Shown here piece by piece: positions 26,329-34,778 of a DNA stretch of 64,000 nucleotides (position 1 is its first letter; each line of letters begins with the position of its first letter). The notes beneath the pieces were generated by a model, which worked only from the letters and a program-made list of their open reading frames with translations, was not told the DNA's origin and did not search any database. This stretch comes from Chthonomonas sp. UBA2362. Its GTDB lineage: Bacteria > Armatimonadota > Fimbriimonadia > Fimbriimonadales > Fimbriimonadaceae. Both the position numbers and the translations under genes were made by a program. The DNA is taken from positions 432,021-496,020 of the forward strand of contig DDTO01000006.1 in NCBI GenBank assembly GCA_002344135.1, read 5' to 3'.

Positions 26329-27185
26329 TCCACTGGACGGAGATAGTATTCGCCGATCGCCGAGTTGCTCAGCATGGCGACCGTGGGGAGTCGACGCTTC
26401 CAGTGGGTCCCATCGACCTTCCGCCAGACGAGATCGACATCCTCCTTCGGGAAGCCCATCTCGATCAGCTTGTCGTAACCGTAGCCGCGGACCAGGAAGT
26501 GGAGGATGCGGTCGGCGCGATAGTAGGTGATTCCGAAATCGCCCTCGTCGGTCTGCCCCTTGATGAGATCGGCGGTCGCCGGCTTCTCGACGATCACGTC
26601 GGGAACGCCGAGGTGGCGAGCCAACTGCCAGACCTGGGTCTTGAAGAGGTCTCCTAAAGGGTTGATCGGCGGCGAGTCGTCGGCATGCCAAGTGAAGTAA
26701 CCGAACAGCCTTTCGCTCTTGTTGCCGGTTCCGATCGGCAGGCCCCCAATCTTGGCCGACATGTCGAAGAGCACGATCATCCGTGAGCGCGCACAGACGT
26801 TGCCGAGACGGGTCGCACTCATGTCAGGCTCATGCGCGCAGACGTAGCCATCGACCATGTCGGTGATTTCGACCGTACGGTCCTGGATCCCGAGCGCATC
26901 GACGACCAACTGCGCGTGATCCAGACTCTCTCGCGACGAAATCTTATACGGCATCCGAAGAGCCAAGACCCGTTCGGGCCCGAACGCGCGTGCGCACAGA
27001 TAGGCGACGACTGCCGAGTCCACCCCGCCGGAAAGTCCGAGTACGGCTCGGTCGATCTTACGCCGTCGGACGCACTCGTCACGCAGAAAGGCCACCAGCC
27101 AGTCGGCGATGAGAGCCGCATCGATGCGAAGCGGTTCGTCGGAGGTCGGATCGAACTTCGGCGCCCAAGTGAAGGGAAGCGACAT
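26322..27185 (-). CDS. nadE: NH3-dependent NAD(+) synthetase
   Basis: Amidates nicotinic acid adenine dinucleotide to NAD+ in the cytoplasm. The ATP-pyrophosphatase loop is LGLSGGVDSAVVAYLCARA; other family segments are PYKISSRESLDHAQLVVDAL, LGNVCARSRMIVLFDMSA, GTGNKSERLFGYFTWHADD, INPLGDLFKTQVWQLARHLG and KPATADLIKGQTDEGDFGI. Length 287 fits the ammonia-dependent form; there is no glutaminase (nitrilase) domain. It starts 3 bases after the S41 protease gene and is the last gene of that operon. Confidence 0.94.
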   Translation of the reverse strand: MSLPFTWAPKFDPTSDEPLRIDAALIADWLVAFLRDECVRRRKIDRAVLGLSGGVDSAVVAYLCARAFGPERVLALRMPYKISSRESLDHAQLVVDALGIQDRTVEITDMVDGYVCAHEPDMSATRLGNVCARSRMIVLFDMSAKIGGLPIGTGNKSERLFGYFTWHADDSPPINPLGDLFKTQVWQLARHLGVPDVIVEKPATADLIKGQTDEGDFGITYYRADRILHFLVRGYGYDKLIEMGFPKEDVDLVWRKVDGTHWKRRLPTVAMLSNSAIGEYYLRPVDY

Positions 27186-27188
27186 GGT

Positions 27189-28451
27189 TCAGTTCGTTCG
27201 ATGCGCGGTTTTGGAGCCGATGATCTCGAGGGCTTTCTTGAGCTGAGAGTCGGTCTTCGGGTCACCGAGATTGGTCATCTCGGTGACGTCGATAGGGACC
27301 TTGACGTCGGGCGTGAGTCCGCCACTAACGTATTGCCCCTCTTCGTCGACCTTGCGACTCATCTCGGCGTTGCTGGGCAGGTAGTAGCGCGCGATAGTGA
27401 TCTTGGCGCTGGACCCGTCGACGAGCATGAAGACATTCTGCACGGAGGCTTTGCCATAGGTGTGCTCGCCGACCAAGGTTGCCAACTTGTAGTCTCGCAG
27501 CACTCCGGCGAAGATCTCGGCGGCGCTCGCGGAGTCCTCGTTCACGAGGACGACCACGGGATACTGGAATGGCCGCTTCGAGCCGACGAAAGTCTTGGCA
27601 AACTCCTCGCGCCCGTTCTTCATCTTCATCCGGACGACCACCTTGTTTTCGACGAAGCGCGAGAGCATTTCGACCGCTGTTTCGAGGAGGCCCCCGGGGT
27701 TGTTTCGAACGTCGATCACGAGGCCCACGATGCCCTGTTCTTCCAGTTTCGCGAGTGCCTGATCGAATTGAGTCGTCGTCGGCTGGGCAAACTGCTGGAC
27801 GGTAAGCAGGCCGATCCGCGTTCCTTCGATGACCATGCCATCGGCGGTCGGGGGATTGATCGTCCCGCGCTTGATCGAAATCTTGAGGGTCTTGGCGGCG
27901 CCGGCTCGCATGACTTCGAGGGTGACGACGGTCCCTTCCTTGCCGCGAATCTTCTTGACGACGTCGTCGAGCGGAATGCCGCCGGCCGGTTCTCCATCGA
28001 CGCTCACGATGACGTCGCCGTTGCGGACTCCGGCCCGCTGCGCGGGGCCGCCATCGAAGACGGTCATGATCTTGGCCCCGACCGGATCGCGTCCGAGCCT
28101 CGCGCCGACGCCGACGAACTCGTTCTCGCCTTTCGTTTCCTTACTGAACTCCTCGGCGGTCTTGGGCTCGAGAAAAATCGTATGGGGGTCGCCCAGCGCT
28201 GCGAGGAGGCCCTCCATCCCGCTGTACTTGAGTTCCTTCGGATCGACCGGTTTGTAATAGTTGGTCAGGATGAGGTTAAAGTTCGTCTTGAAAATCCGGG
28301 TTGCCGACTCACGCTTTGCAGGGGAGCCGAGCAGCTTCTCCACCGTCGCCTTCGATGGCAGCTCGCCACTGCGAAGGTCTCGCCAGCTAAAGCCGATTCC
28401 GAAGGCGAGCGCCACCACTCCGATCAAGCCGCCGATTTTCAGGAACTTCAC
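27189..28451 (-). CDS. S41 family C-terminal processing protease with PDZ domain
   Basis: 420 residues. One N-terminal membrane anchor (about 5-22) puts the protease domain outside the membrane. The PDZ domain is near 112-190 (FVGVGARLGRDPVGAKIMTV, GGPAQRAGVRNGDVIVSVDG). The catalytic core has LVIDVRNNPGGLLETAV and the nucleophile motif NEDSASAAEIFAG (Ser309), with the general-base Lys334 in GEHTYGKASVQ. CtpA-type enzymes degrade or trim envelope proteins by their C-termini. It overlaps by 4 bases the upstream gene, which encodes a dead relative. Confidence 0.92.
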   Translation of the reverse strand: MKFLKIGGLIGVVALAFGIGFSWRDLRSGELPSKATVEKLLGSPAKRESATRIFKTNFNLILTNYYKPVDPKELKYSGMEGLLAALGDPHTIFLEPKTAEEFSKETKGENEFVGVGARLGRDPVGAKIMTVFDGGPAQRAGVRNGDVIVSVDGEPAGGIPLDDVVKKIRGKEGTVVTLEVMRAGAAKTLKISIKRGTINPPTADGMVIEGTRIGLLTVQQFAQPTTTQFDQALAKLEEQGIVGLVIDVRNNPGGLLETAVEMLSRFVENKVVVRMKMKNGREEFAKTFVGSKRPFQYPVVVLVNEDSASAAEIFAGVLRDYKLATLVGEHTYGKASVQNVFMLVDGSSAKITIARYYLPSNAEMSRKVDEEGQYVSGGLTPDVKVPIDVTEMTNLGDPKTDSQLKKALEIIGSKTAHRTN

Positions 28452-29728
28452 TTCGACTTCTCCTGTTTGGCGTTTGCGATGAAGCGCCCCACCGGCAGAA
28501 GGTAGCCCGCTCCGGTCGGCAATTCGACGACGCGAAGCTCCATCGGATCTCGGTCGAGCTGGCCTTCGATGCTCGCTTGGCCCCGACCCTGCAGCGCGGT
28601 TGCGAAGATTGCCGCGGCGCCACGAGTGCTTCCGTCGACGAGGAGCCGAATCTTGGGAGGAGTCGGGTCTCCTTTGGCCACAACGATCGGCTTCGGCTTC
28701 ATTTGCCGATCGACTTTGATTTCCCCGATCGGGCCCGGAGCCGCCAGAACTTCCAGGCAGGCGTGCATCGCTTCGAAATCACCGATGGTGCTGTTTCGCA
28801 GGTCGAGGGTCACTTCGCTCCTACCTTCGATCGCCTGGGCGAGGGCCCTCTCCGCGCCCGTAAACAGCTTGAGAGCCACCGTTCCACCCTGGGACGTGAT
28901 GGCCGGAATCTGGACAACACGCTTGCTGACCGTGGCCTCTTTCGCGCCATCTGTGGACTTCCAGCCGAGCCTGATCTCGCCCTGTCTCCCGACCGCCAGC
29001 CGTTCGCGTGCTCGACCGGGACTCATCGCATCCTTGGCTTCTTCGGCGAGCCGCTTCCGAAGGGAGGTTAAGTCGTTCAGCTTCGCCTCTCCCTTGCGGA
29101 CCTTGGCTTGAACTGCCTGGAATTCGCGGAAGATCGTGCTGTCGAGGACCTTTCTTCCCTCGACCATGACGACTGTGTCGCCGACATGGATACCGGCTTG
29201 ATCGGCGGGCCCCCCCGGGGCGACCGCGGTCACCACCAGACTCGGGATGAGCACCCCTGGCGTCGTGATCGGGCTCTCGGCGGATGGATTCGACTTCAGG
29301 CGGTCGAGGTCCTTGAGCCACTTCTTCTGTTCGTCGTCGTATCGCAGTTGAAGTTCGACCCCGATTCCCTCGAAGCGTCCGGCGAGCAAGTTTTTGAAGG
29401 CCGCGAACTGGTCTTTGCTCAGGAACTCGGCGTTGGGGTCACCCAAACCGTTCACCATTCCGCGAATGGCGCCTTCTGCCAGCTTCTGGTCATCCTCGAC
29501 CTTGTCGACGTACTCCCGTCGGACAAGCTGGGTGAGTTCGTAGAAGAAGTCGCTTTCTGGGACGGTGGGGTCTTCTTCGAGGCTTGCAAAGATGCTGGAC
29601 CGGGGTGGTCCGTCGAGGATGTTGCTCCCCCTCTCGGCGCGGTCCCGCAGGACCGCTCCGCCCATCAGCCCGCCGAGGGTCAGCAAAGCCGCTCCACTCG
29701 CCCAAAGATGCTTCTTCACGCTCGCCAT
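28448..29728 (-). CDS. S41-like pseudoprotease with PDZ domain
   Basis: 426 residues with an N-terminal membrane anchor (about 9-27). The region FFYELTQLVRREYVDKVEDD and GMVNGLGDPNAEFLSKDQF is the S41 N-terminal helical domain; VVTAVAPGGPADQAGIHVGD (165-184) is a PDZ domain, interrupted after residue 200 by a charged helical insert of about 40 residues. At the nucleophile position the motif reads VDGSTRGAAAIFATAL: Gly370 replaces the catalytic Ser seen in the neighbour, and the G-x-x-T-x-G-K lysine motif is absent. It is therefore probably an inactive partner or regulator of the protease encoded next. Confidence 0.82.
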   Translation of the reverse strand: MASVKKHLWASGAALLTLGGLMGGAVLRDRAERGSNILDGPPRSSIFASLEEDPTVPESDFFYELTQLVRREYVDKVEDDQKLAEGAIRGMVNGLGDPNAEFLSKDQFAAFKNLLAGRFEGIGVELQLRYDDEQKKWLKDLDRLKSNPSAESPITTPGVLIPSLVVTAVAPGGPADQAGIHVGDTVVMVEGRKVLDSTIFREFQAVQAKVRKGEAKLNDLTSLRKRLAEEAKDAMSPGRARERLAVGRQGEIRLGWKSTDGAKEATVSKRVVQIPAITSQGGTVALKLFTGAERALAQAIEGRSEVTLDLRNSTIGDFEAMHACLEVLAAPGPIGEIKVDRQMKPKPIVVAKGDPTPPKIRLLVDGSTRGAAAIFATALQGRGQASIEGQLDRDPMELRVVELPTGAGYLLPVGRFIANAKQEKSK

Positions 29729-29755
29729 TAGAAACTTACAACTATTACGTCTAGA

Positions 29756-30202
29756 TTAGCACGGATTCGCCGGAAGGCCCAGTTTCTCGACCCTGCGCGC
29801 ATGCCGCTCTGCGTCGTCCTCGCCCGTGCTGAGGAAGGTCGAGAGGATCGCGACCGCTCTCTCGGGTTTCGTAGTACGGCCTCCCAAGCAAAGGACGTTC
29901 GCGTGGTTGTGCAAGCGGGCCATTTCGGCGTCGTCCGGCGAGCAACAGAGGGCGGCCCGAACCTGCCGATAACGGTTCGCCCGAATGCTCACTCCGATTC
30001 CAGTGCCGCAAATCAGCACCGCGAACGGCAGGTGATTCTGCACGAGTTCGCGTACGGCGCCATCGACCGCGTCGGGATAGTCGAAGGCCTCCTCGCCATC
30101 CGCTCCGAAGCTGCGCACCTCGTAGCCTTGATTGCTCGCCCAGCCTTCGAGGTGGCGTCTGAGGCAGTAACCGGCATGATCCGAAGCGAATACGAGCGTC
30201 AG
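29756..30202 (-). CDS. rpiB: Ribose-5-phosphate isomerase B, non-AUG start
   Basis: Interconverts ribose 5-phosphate and ribulose 5-phosphate. Motifs: ASDHAGY at the N-terminus, DYPD, VLICGTGIGVSIRANR (catalytic Cys loop), VRAALC and MARLHNHANVLCLGGR. The first canonical start in frame (GTG 30118) would remove ASDHAG and the first strand, which the fold needs. The frame continues open to CTG 30202 and ATT 30205. CTG gives 148 residues, the usual length, forms a 4-base CTGA overlap with the upstream stop, and has GGAG 8 bases before it. I therefore place the start there; ATT is the alternative. Confidence 0.82.
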   Translation of the reverse strand: MTLVFASDHAGYCLRRHLEGWASNQGYEVRSFGADGEEAFDYPDAVDGAVRELVQNHLPFAVLICGTGIGVSIRANRYRQVRAALCCSPDDAEMARLHNHANVLCLGGRTTKPERAVAILSTFLSTGEDDAERHARRVEKLGLPANPC

Positions 30203-32904
30203 AATCCCAACTCCTGTGCCTGTTTGACCACGTCGCTGCTGATGCTGTTCCGGAGATTCGCGAGGGCGGACTCGGGAAGGCGAATCGACTTGGCGCGGGC
30301 CAGCTGGACGAGCGCCATTTGCACTCGGGGGTCCTTATCGACGAAGACGTTTTCGATCTCGGCCGATTCGACCTGACCTGGCATGGCCGCGAATGCCTGC
30401 AGGGCCGCGGCGCGAACAGCGGCTCGCGAGTCGGTCACCGCAAGTCGCTGGGACTGCCGGTACGCCGCGTCGGGCTTGGCTCGCATCGCATCGAGAAGCG
30501 CAAGGCGGATCCAGGGGCTCTCGTCGCGGACTCCCTTGAGCGCCTCCGAGCGGTAATCGGCGATCGGGGACTCGATGAGCCGGCGGTAGCTCGCCGCCCT
30601 GACGAGTTCGCTCGGGTCGTTGACGGCGCTCCAGAGCAGCCGACGGTTGACCAATTCCAGCTGCACGTTCGCGCCTTCGATAACGGCGAGCCTCACGTTG
30701 GGATCGACTTCCATGAGCAAGGCCATGAGGATGATCCCTGCGTCTTTGTCCGGAATCTTGCCCAGCGCCCGGGCGGCTTCTTCTCGGGCGCGGGGCGAGC
30801 GGCAGGTCATCAGCGTGCTGATCGATCCGGCGGAGATCATCTCTCCCTTCGTGCCCAGCAGCCGCGCGGCGAACTGGCGGTTGTGGTCGAAGGGTCCCTT
30901 GACGCAAATCGTAAGGATCGCCCCCCAGGCCTCGTTGGTTCCCTGAAAAGCCAGCGCTTCGAGGGCCAGCTCGGCGATCATCGGGTTCGCGCTGCGGGCT
31001 TGATCGATGAGGGCCGGCACCGCTTCCGGAAGCTGGATGGCGGTGAGGGCGGCGGCCGCGTTCAGACGCACCAACTCCTGCTGGTCCTTGATAAGCTCGA
31101 GCAGGATCGCCTTATCGGCTTCGGTCGCTTTGGCGGCCTGCATGGCTCGCTGCTCGGCGGGCGGCCGGGGCGCCGGACCCGCGCTCGGCGAGGCGTCGCC
31201 GGGGTCGCTCGGTCGGAGCGCGAAGCCGGTGAGAAGCACCTTCGACGGCTCCAGCTTCTGGCGTTCGTAGGCAAGAGCGCGGCGTGTCGGCATGAGCCGA
31301 ATTCCCGCGAGCGATTTCAGCCCAGGCGCGACCTTGCGCAGGTCCACGACGACCTTCTGCCACGCGCCGTCGGTCTTGACGTGGACGGCAGGCGGCGCAG
31401 GCACGTCGGCATCTTCGGCCGGTTGGGGATGGAACGGGTTGATCTCGAAGTAAAGCCCCTCAGGCGTCCACAGGGCGTAGGGTTCCTCGGACGTCGTCTT
31501 GATCCAAAACTCCAGGAACGTGGCCGAGGTCGCGTCGCCGAGGGGTTCGTCGGTCACGAGCGCCATTCCCTCACGGAAGGCGCCGGATTCGGTGACCTCG
31601 ACCACGTTGCCCTTCTCGACATCGGCGACCTTGGTAACGGTAAACCGTCCGAACGTGCCCGGGCGATTGGGGCTCGGAAGGGCGGCGGGCGGGGTTACCC
31701 CGAAGGCCTCGGCGGCGGTGCGGGACGTCGTGCGAAAGACGATCATCGGCCGCCCATCCACTTCTGTCCAGCCGGCGATCGCGCCCGGAATCTTGGCGTT
31801 CAGCGCCTCTGCCGCCCAGAGGGGAACCGCAAGGCCCTCGCCGGCGGCGATTCGGGGGAGCATGATCCAGGGCTCGTCGCGAACGGCCTCCCAGGAGAAG
31901 GGGCCGGCGCCCGGTTTCGCCCAGGCTCGCCGCACGTATTCGGCGTCCGGCTCGCCCTTGGCGGTGAGCGCCGCCCACATGGCGGGGGTCACGAAGTCCT
32001 CGACGCGCATCTCCCCCGATGACGCGGGGAGTTCCCCCGATGATCGGGGGAGTTCCCCGGATGATTCGTGGCCGGCGCCATTGCCCAGGGTCGGGAGCGC
32101 GGTGATCCCGCGACCTCGCTCGGAAAGGGCAAGCGGATATCCTTTGGCGGCGGCCATGGCGAGGACCTGCCCGGTCCAGGCCTCGAACAGCGCGGTTTGA
32201 AGCTCGTAGGGCGGGAAGGTGCGACCGTAGTACGAGAGCGCGGTCACCGGGGTCCCGGCGATCATGGTCTGCGCGGGGCGGGCGTAGCCGGGGTGGATGA
32301 CGAAGACGGAGTCGAAGGGGCCGCGATACACCTTGTCGTCGGCGTCGAAGGGGTGACCGTTGATGCGGGTGGCATACCTCTCGCGGAGGAAATCGGCCCC
32401 GAAGAGCGTCCGAGGCCCGGTGACGCGCTCTCGGATCGGGTCGTCCTCGATGGTCGCGTCGATCAGGACCCGGATTCGCCCCTCGGCGGCGGCCTCGGCG
32501 CGGACGGCGAAGGCAGCGAGCGCCTCGAGGCTGGCCGTCACCTGGGAGGGCTCGAGGGTGGCGCGGCGCATGCGGTAGAGGCCATCGCGGCTGCGCTCGA
32601 GAACTTCGGTGCGGGTTTCGACGAAAGCTCGGACGCGCCAGGCGGGCGCCTCGGCAGCGGGGACGGCGGCGAGGGCGAAGTCCTCTGCGGCGCCGTCCTT
32701 GCGGTATCTGCGCCAGAGGGAGCCGTCGGGCCGGAAGGCAAACTTCCAAGCACCCGCCTCGGCGTGGGGGAAGTCGGGGGGGATGGCGGACAGGGCGACC
32801 GGCGCGCGAATCGCCACGTCCCGCCCGGCGAGCCGCGTGGTGCGAGGTTGCTCGACCGCGCCGCCCTGCAGCAGCAGGACGAAGCTGGCGATCGAGACGA
32901 TCAT
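30199..32904 (-). CDS. Secreted HEAT-repeat protein
   Basis: 901 residues. A signal-like N-terminus (MIVSIASFVLLLQGG) precedes a large unassigned region. About residues 440-560 look like a carbohydrate-binding/galactose-binding-like beta domain (LEFWIKTTSEEPYALWTPEG, WQKVVVDLRKVAPGLKSLAG). From about residue 590 to the end, helical HEAT repeats recur (VRLNAAAALTAIQLPEAVPA, AREEAARALGKIPDKDAGI, DPNVRLAVIEGAN, SRAAVRAAALQAFAA). A linker near residue 280 carries three copies of SSGE-L/M. TAGGAG lies 6 bases before the ATG. The protein is probably a periplasmic scaffold; its function is not known. Confidence 0.75.
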   Translation of the reverse strand: MIVSIASFVLLLQGGAVEQPRTTRLAGRDVAIRAPVALSAIPPDFPHAEAGAWKFAFRPDGSLWRRYRKDGAAEDFALAAVPAAEAPAWRVRAFVETRTEVLERSRDGLYRMRRATLEPSQVTASLEALAAFAVRAEAAAEGRIRVLIDATIEDDPIRERVTGPRTLFGADFLRERYATRINGHPFDADDKVYRGPFDSVFVIHPGYARPAQTMIAGTPVTALSYYGRTFPPYELQTALFEAWTGQVLAMAAAKGYPLALSERGRGITALPTLGNGAGHESSGELPRSSGELPASSGEMRVEDFVTPAMWAALTAKGEPDAEYVRRAWAKPGAGPFSWEAVRDEPWIMLPRIAAGEGLAVPLWAAEALNAKIPGAIAGWTEVDGRPMIVFRTTSRTAAEAFGVTPPAALPSPNRPGTFGRFTVTKVADVEKGNVVEVTESGAFREGMALVTDEPLGDATSATFLEFWIKTTSEEPYALWTPEGLYFEINPFHPQPAEDADVPAPPAVHVKTDGAWQKVVVDLRKVAPGLKSLAGIRLMPTRRALAYERQKLEPSKVLLTGFALRPSDPGDASPSAGPAPRPPAEQRAMQAAKATEADKAILLELIKDQQELVRLNAAAALTAIQLPEAVPALIDQARSANPMIAELALEALAFQGTNEAWGAILTICVKGPFDHNRQFAARLLGTKGEMISAGSISTLMTCRSPRAREEAARALGKIPDKDAGIILMALLMEVDPNVRLAVIEGANVQLELVNRRLLWSAVNDPSELVRAASYRRLIESPIADYRSEALKGVRDESPWIRLALLDAMRAKPDAAYRQSQRLAVTDSRAAVRAAALQAFAAMPGQVESAEIENVFVDKDPRVQMALVQLARAKSIRLPESALANLRNSISSDVVKQAQELGF

Positions 32905-32913
32905 AATGCGCTC

Positions 32914-33768
32914 CTACTGTTCAAAAAGCCGAACATCCTCCTCCGTTATGACGTGCCCATCCCCTCTGCTGTACTGCAAAGCTTCTCGCGCCCCAAGGCC
33001 TCCCAGGTCGGCAGGCATCGAGGCGATCAGGTCGAACACCACCCGGCGGATGCCGTCGGCGTTCTTCTTGAAGACCTCCAAGACGCCCAGCGCGTTGACC
33101 TCTTCTACGTCGGCGACCACGCCGCAATCGTAATCGGTGATGAGGGAGATGTTGACGACCGCCATCCCCAGTTCTCGGCAGAGGTAAGCCTCGGGATACT
33201 GGGTCATATTGATGACCTCCCAGCCCATCGATGTGAACCAGAGGCTTTCGGCTTTGGTGGAGAAGCGGGGGCCCTGGATGACCACGACCGTCCCCTTCGG
33301 CACGCAGGGAATCCCGTTCTTCTCGATGGCGGCAATGGCGAGGCGCCGGAGTTCGGGGGAGTACGGTTCGGCCATCGACACGTGGGTGACGATGGACCCG
33401 TCGTAGAAGGTGTCGGCCCGCCCGTTCGTGCGGTCGACGAACTGATCGCAGACGACGAAGTCCCCCGGACGCACGTGGGGCTGGAGCGAGCCCGCTGCGC
33501 AAGGCGAGATGACGGCGTGGATTCCGAGCTTCCGGAAGGCCCAGACGTTGGCCCGGTAGTTGATCCGGTGCGGGGGGATCGCATGCTGGCGGCCGTGCCG
33601 AGGCAAGAACGCGACCCTGCGCCCACGAAGCGTTGCCAAGGTGATGGCGTCGCTCGTCGGGCCGTAAGGCGTATCGACCTTGACCTCGCGGGCATCCTCG
33701 AGCAGGGAATAGAGGCCCGATCCACCGAAGATGCCGATCTCGGCGAGGCTATCCGCCACCGGCCTCAC
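32914..33768 (-). CDS. mtnP: S-methyl-5'-thioadenosine phosphorylase
   Basis: Phosphorolyses methylthioadenosine to adenine and methylthioribose 1-phosphate for methionine salvage. Motifs: IGIFGGSGLYSLLE, AFLPRHGRQHAIPPHRINYR (phosphate/ribose site), ISPCAAGSLQPHVRPGDFVV, DQFVDRTNGRADTFYDG, VVIQGPRFSTKAESLWF, GWEVINMTQYPEAYLCRELG and SLITDYDCGV. The Asp-containing base-binding loop (TDYDC) and length of 284 fit MTAP rather than purine nucleoside phosphorylase. Its start overlaps the upstream gene by 20 bases. It presumably removes the by-product of SpeE. Confidence 0.94.
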   Translation of the reverse strand: MRPVADSLAEIGIFGGSGLYSLLEDAREVKVDTPYGPTSDAITLATLRGRRVAFLPRHGRQHAIPPHRINYRANVWAFRKLGIHAVISPCAAGSLQPHVRPGDFVVCDQFVDRTNGRADTFYDGSIVTHVSMAEPYSPELRRLAIAAIEKNGIPCVPKGTVVVIQGPRFSTKAESLWFTSMGWEVINMTQYPEAYLCRELGMAVVNISLITDYDCGVVADVEEVNALGVLEVFKKNADGIRRVVFDLIASMPADLGGLGAREALQYSRGDGHVITEEDVRLFEQ

Positions 33769-34627
33769 CTCGCATCTCGGCCGACCGCGCGGCGATCACC
33801 GAGTTCATCTTGTCGAGCAATATCTCGACGCGGGTTCCAGCCCGCAGGAGGATGTCGGGATCGAAGTCGTACACCGATTTCGACTTCACCGCGCTGAGGG
33901 ATGCCAGGCGCGGATCCTTTTCGATCTGCTTCTTGCTATCGCCCGTCATGATCACGTCGGGGTTCTCGGCGACCAACGTTTCGACGTTGACGCGCTCGAA
34001 CTTTGCCGATTTCGGTCCCACGGGGATTCCGCCGCCGCCCACGATGGTGTCGGCAAGGAAGCTGTCGGTCCCGGCAGCCCAGTATTCACCCGCTCCGCCG
34101 ATGAGAACGGCGACCTTCGGCTTCGGCTCGGGGGGATTGGACCTCGCGACCCTGGACTTGGCGTACACCTTGTCGGCGTACTCGGAAAATCGACTCGACG
34201 ACTGCAGATCGGAGCCGAGTCGATAAACGAAGTCGATGAACTGGTCGACGTTCTTGGCGTCGAGGATGCGGAACTCGGCCTTTGGCGCGACCTGCTTCAG
34301 CTTCTCGATCTCGGCTGGGCTGAAGAGGATGGCGTCGAGCACGATCAAGTCCGGTTGAAGCTTGGCGATCCGTTCGTAGTCGGGCTTGTCGGAGCACACG
34401 ACCGGCACGCTCGTGACGTGAGGCGGGAAGTTGCACGCCTGAGTCCGACCGACGAGAACCGAGCCTTCCAGCGCGAGGTTCCCGATGAGCTCGGTGGTGC
34501 TCGGGCTCAGGCTGACGACCGAACCGTAAACCTTCGTCGGGTTCTTGCCGCCGAAGTTCTCCTCCTTCTTGCAGGCGGCGGCTGAGAAGAGAAGGAGCAA
34601 CGGGGCAAGGACCCGGGTCAGGCGCAT
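33749..34627 (-). CDS. ABC transporter substrate-binding lipoprotein (BtuF/FhuD-like)
   Basis: 292 residues. Lipoprotein signal with lipobox SAAAC (Cys19). The two-lobed cobalamin/Fe-siderophore binding fold is visible: VVSLSPSTTELIGNLALEG, VVCSDKPDYERIAKLQPDLI, LDAKNVDQFIDFVYRLG, AAGTDSFLADTIVGGGGI and ENPDVIMTGDSKK. Substrates of this family are vitamin B12, haem and Fe-siderophores; the ligand cannot be told. No permease or ATPase gene is adjacent; instead mtnP, a HEAT protein and rpiB follow in one operon. AAAATA lies shortly before the ATG. Confidence 0.85.
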   Translation of the reverse strand: MRLTRVLAPLLLLFSAAACKKEENFGGKNPTKVYGSVVSLSPSTTELIGNLALEGSVLVGRTQACNFPPHVTSVPVVCSDKPDYERIAKLQPDLIVLDAILFSPAEIEKLKQVAPKAEFRILDAKNVDQFIDFVYRLGSDLQSSSRFSEYADKVYAKSRVARSNPPEPKPKVAVLIGGAGEYWAAGTDSFLADTIVGGGGIPVGPKSAKFERVNVETLVAENPDVIMTGDSKKQIEKDPRLASLSAVKSKSVYDFDPDILLRAGTRVEILLDKMNSVIAARSAEMRGEAGGG

Positions 34628-34765
34628 GGCGCTATTTTGGCCGACCCGCGGCGAACCGTACTGCTGGCTGTCGGCAGGCGCCGCCAGTGCTTTTTCATCA
34701 TTCCTCGCGGCAAATAGTGCAACCCAGAGCGTTCGATGTTGTAAAGTAGAAAGTTAAGCCATCAT

Positions 34766-34773
34766 TTGGAGGA
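34766..34773 (+). promoter_or_regulatory. Ribosome binding site fixing a TTG start
   Basis: TTGGAGGA lies 6 bases upstream of TTG 34779. Without it the prepilin leader (HRLSRRG) would have no start codon. Confidence 0.6.
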
Positions 34774-34778
34774 CTGTC

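Noticed and set aside
26832..28505. 557-residue plus-strand frame across nadE and the S41 protease
   Set aside because: Antisense shadow of two well-supported genes.
30319..33897. Large plus-strand frames (567 and 609 residues) opposite the HEAT protein and mtnP
   Set aside because: Gly/Arg-rich antisense shadows; the minus-strand genes have signal peptide, motifs and operon spacing.
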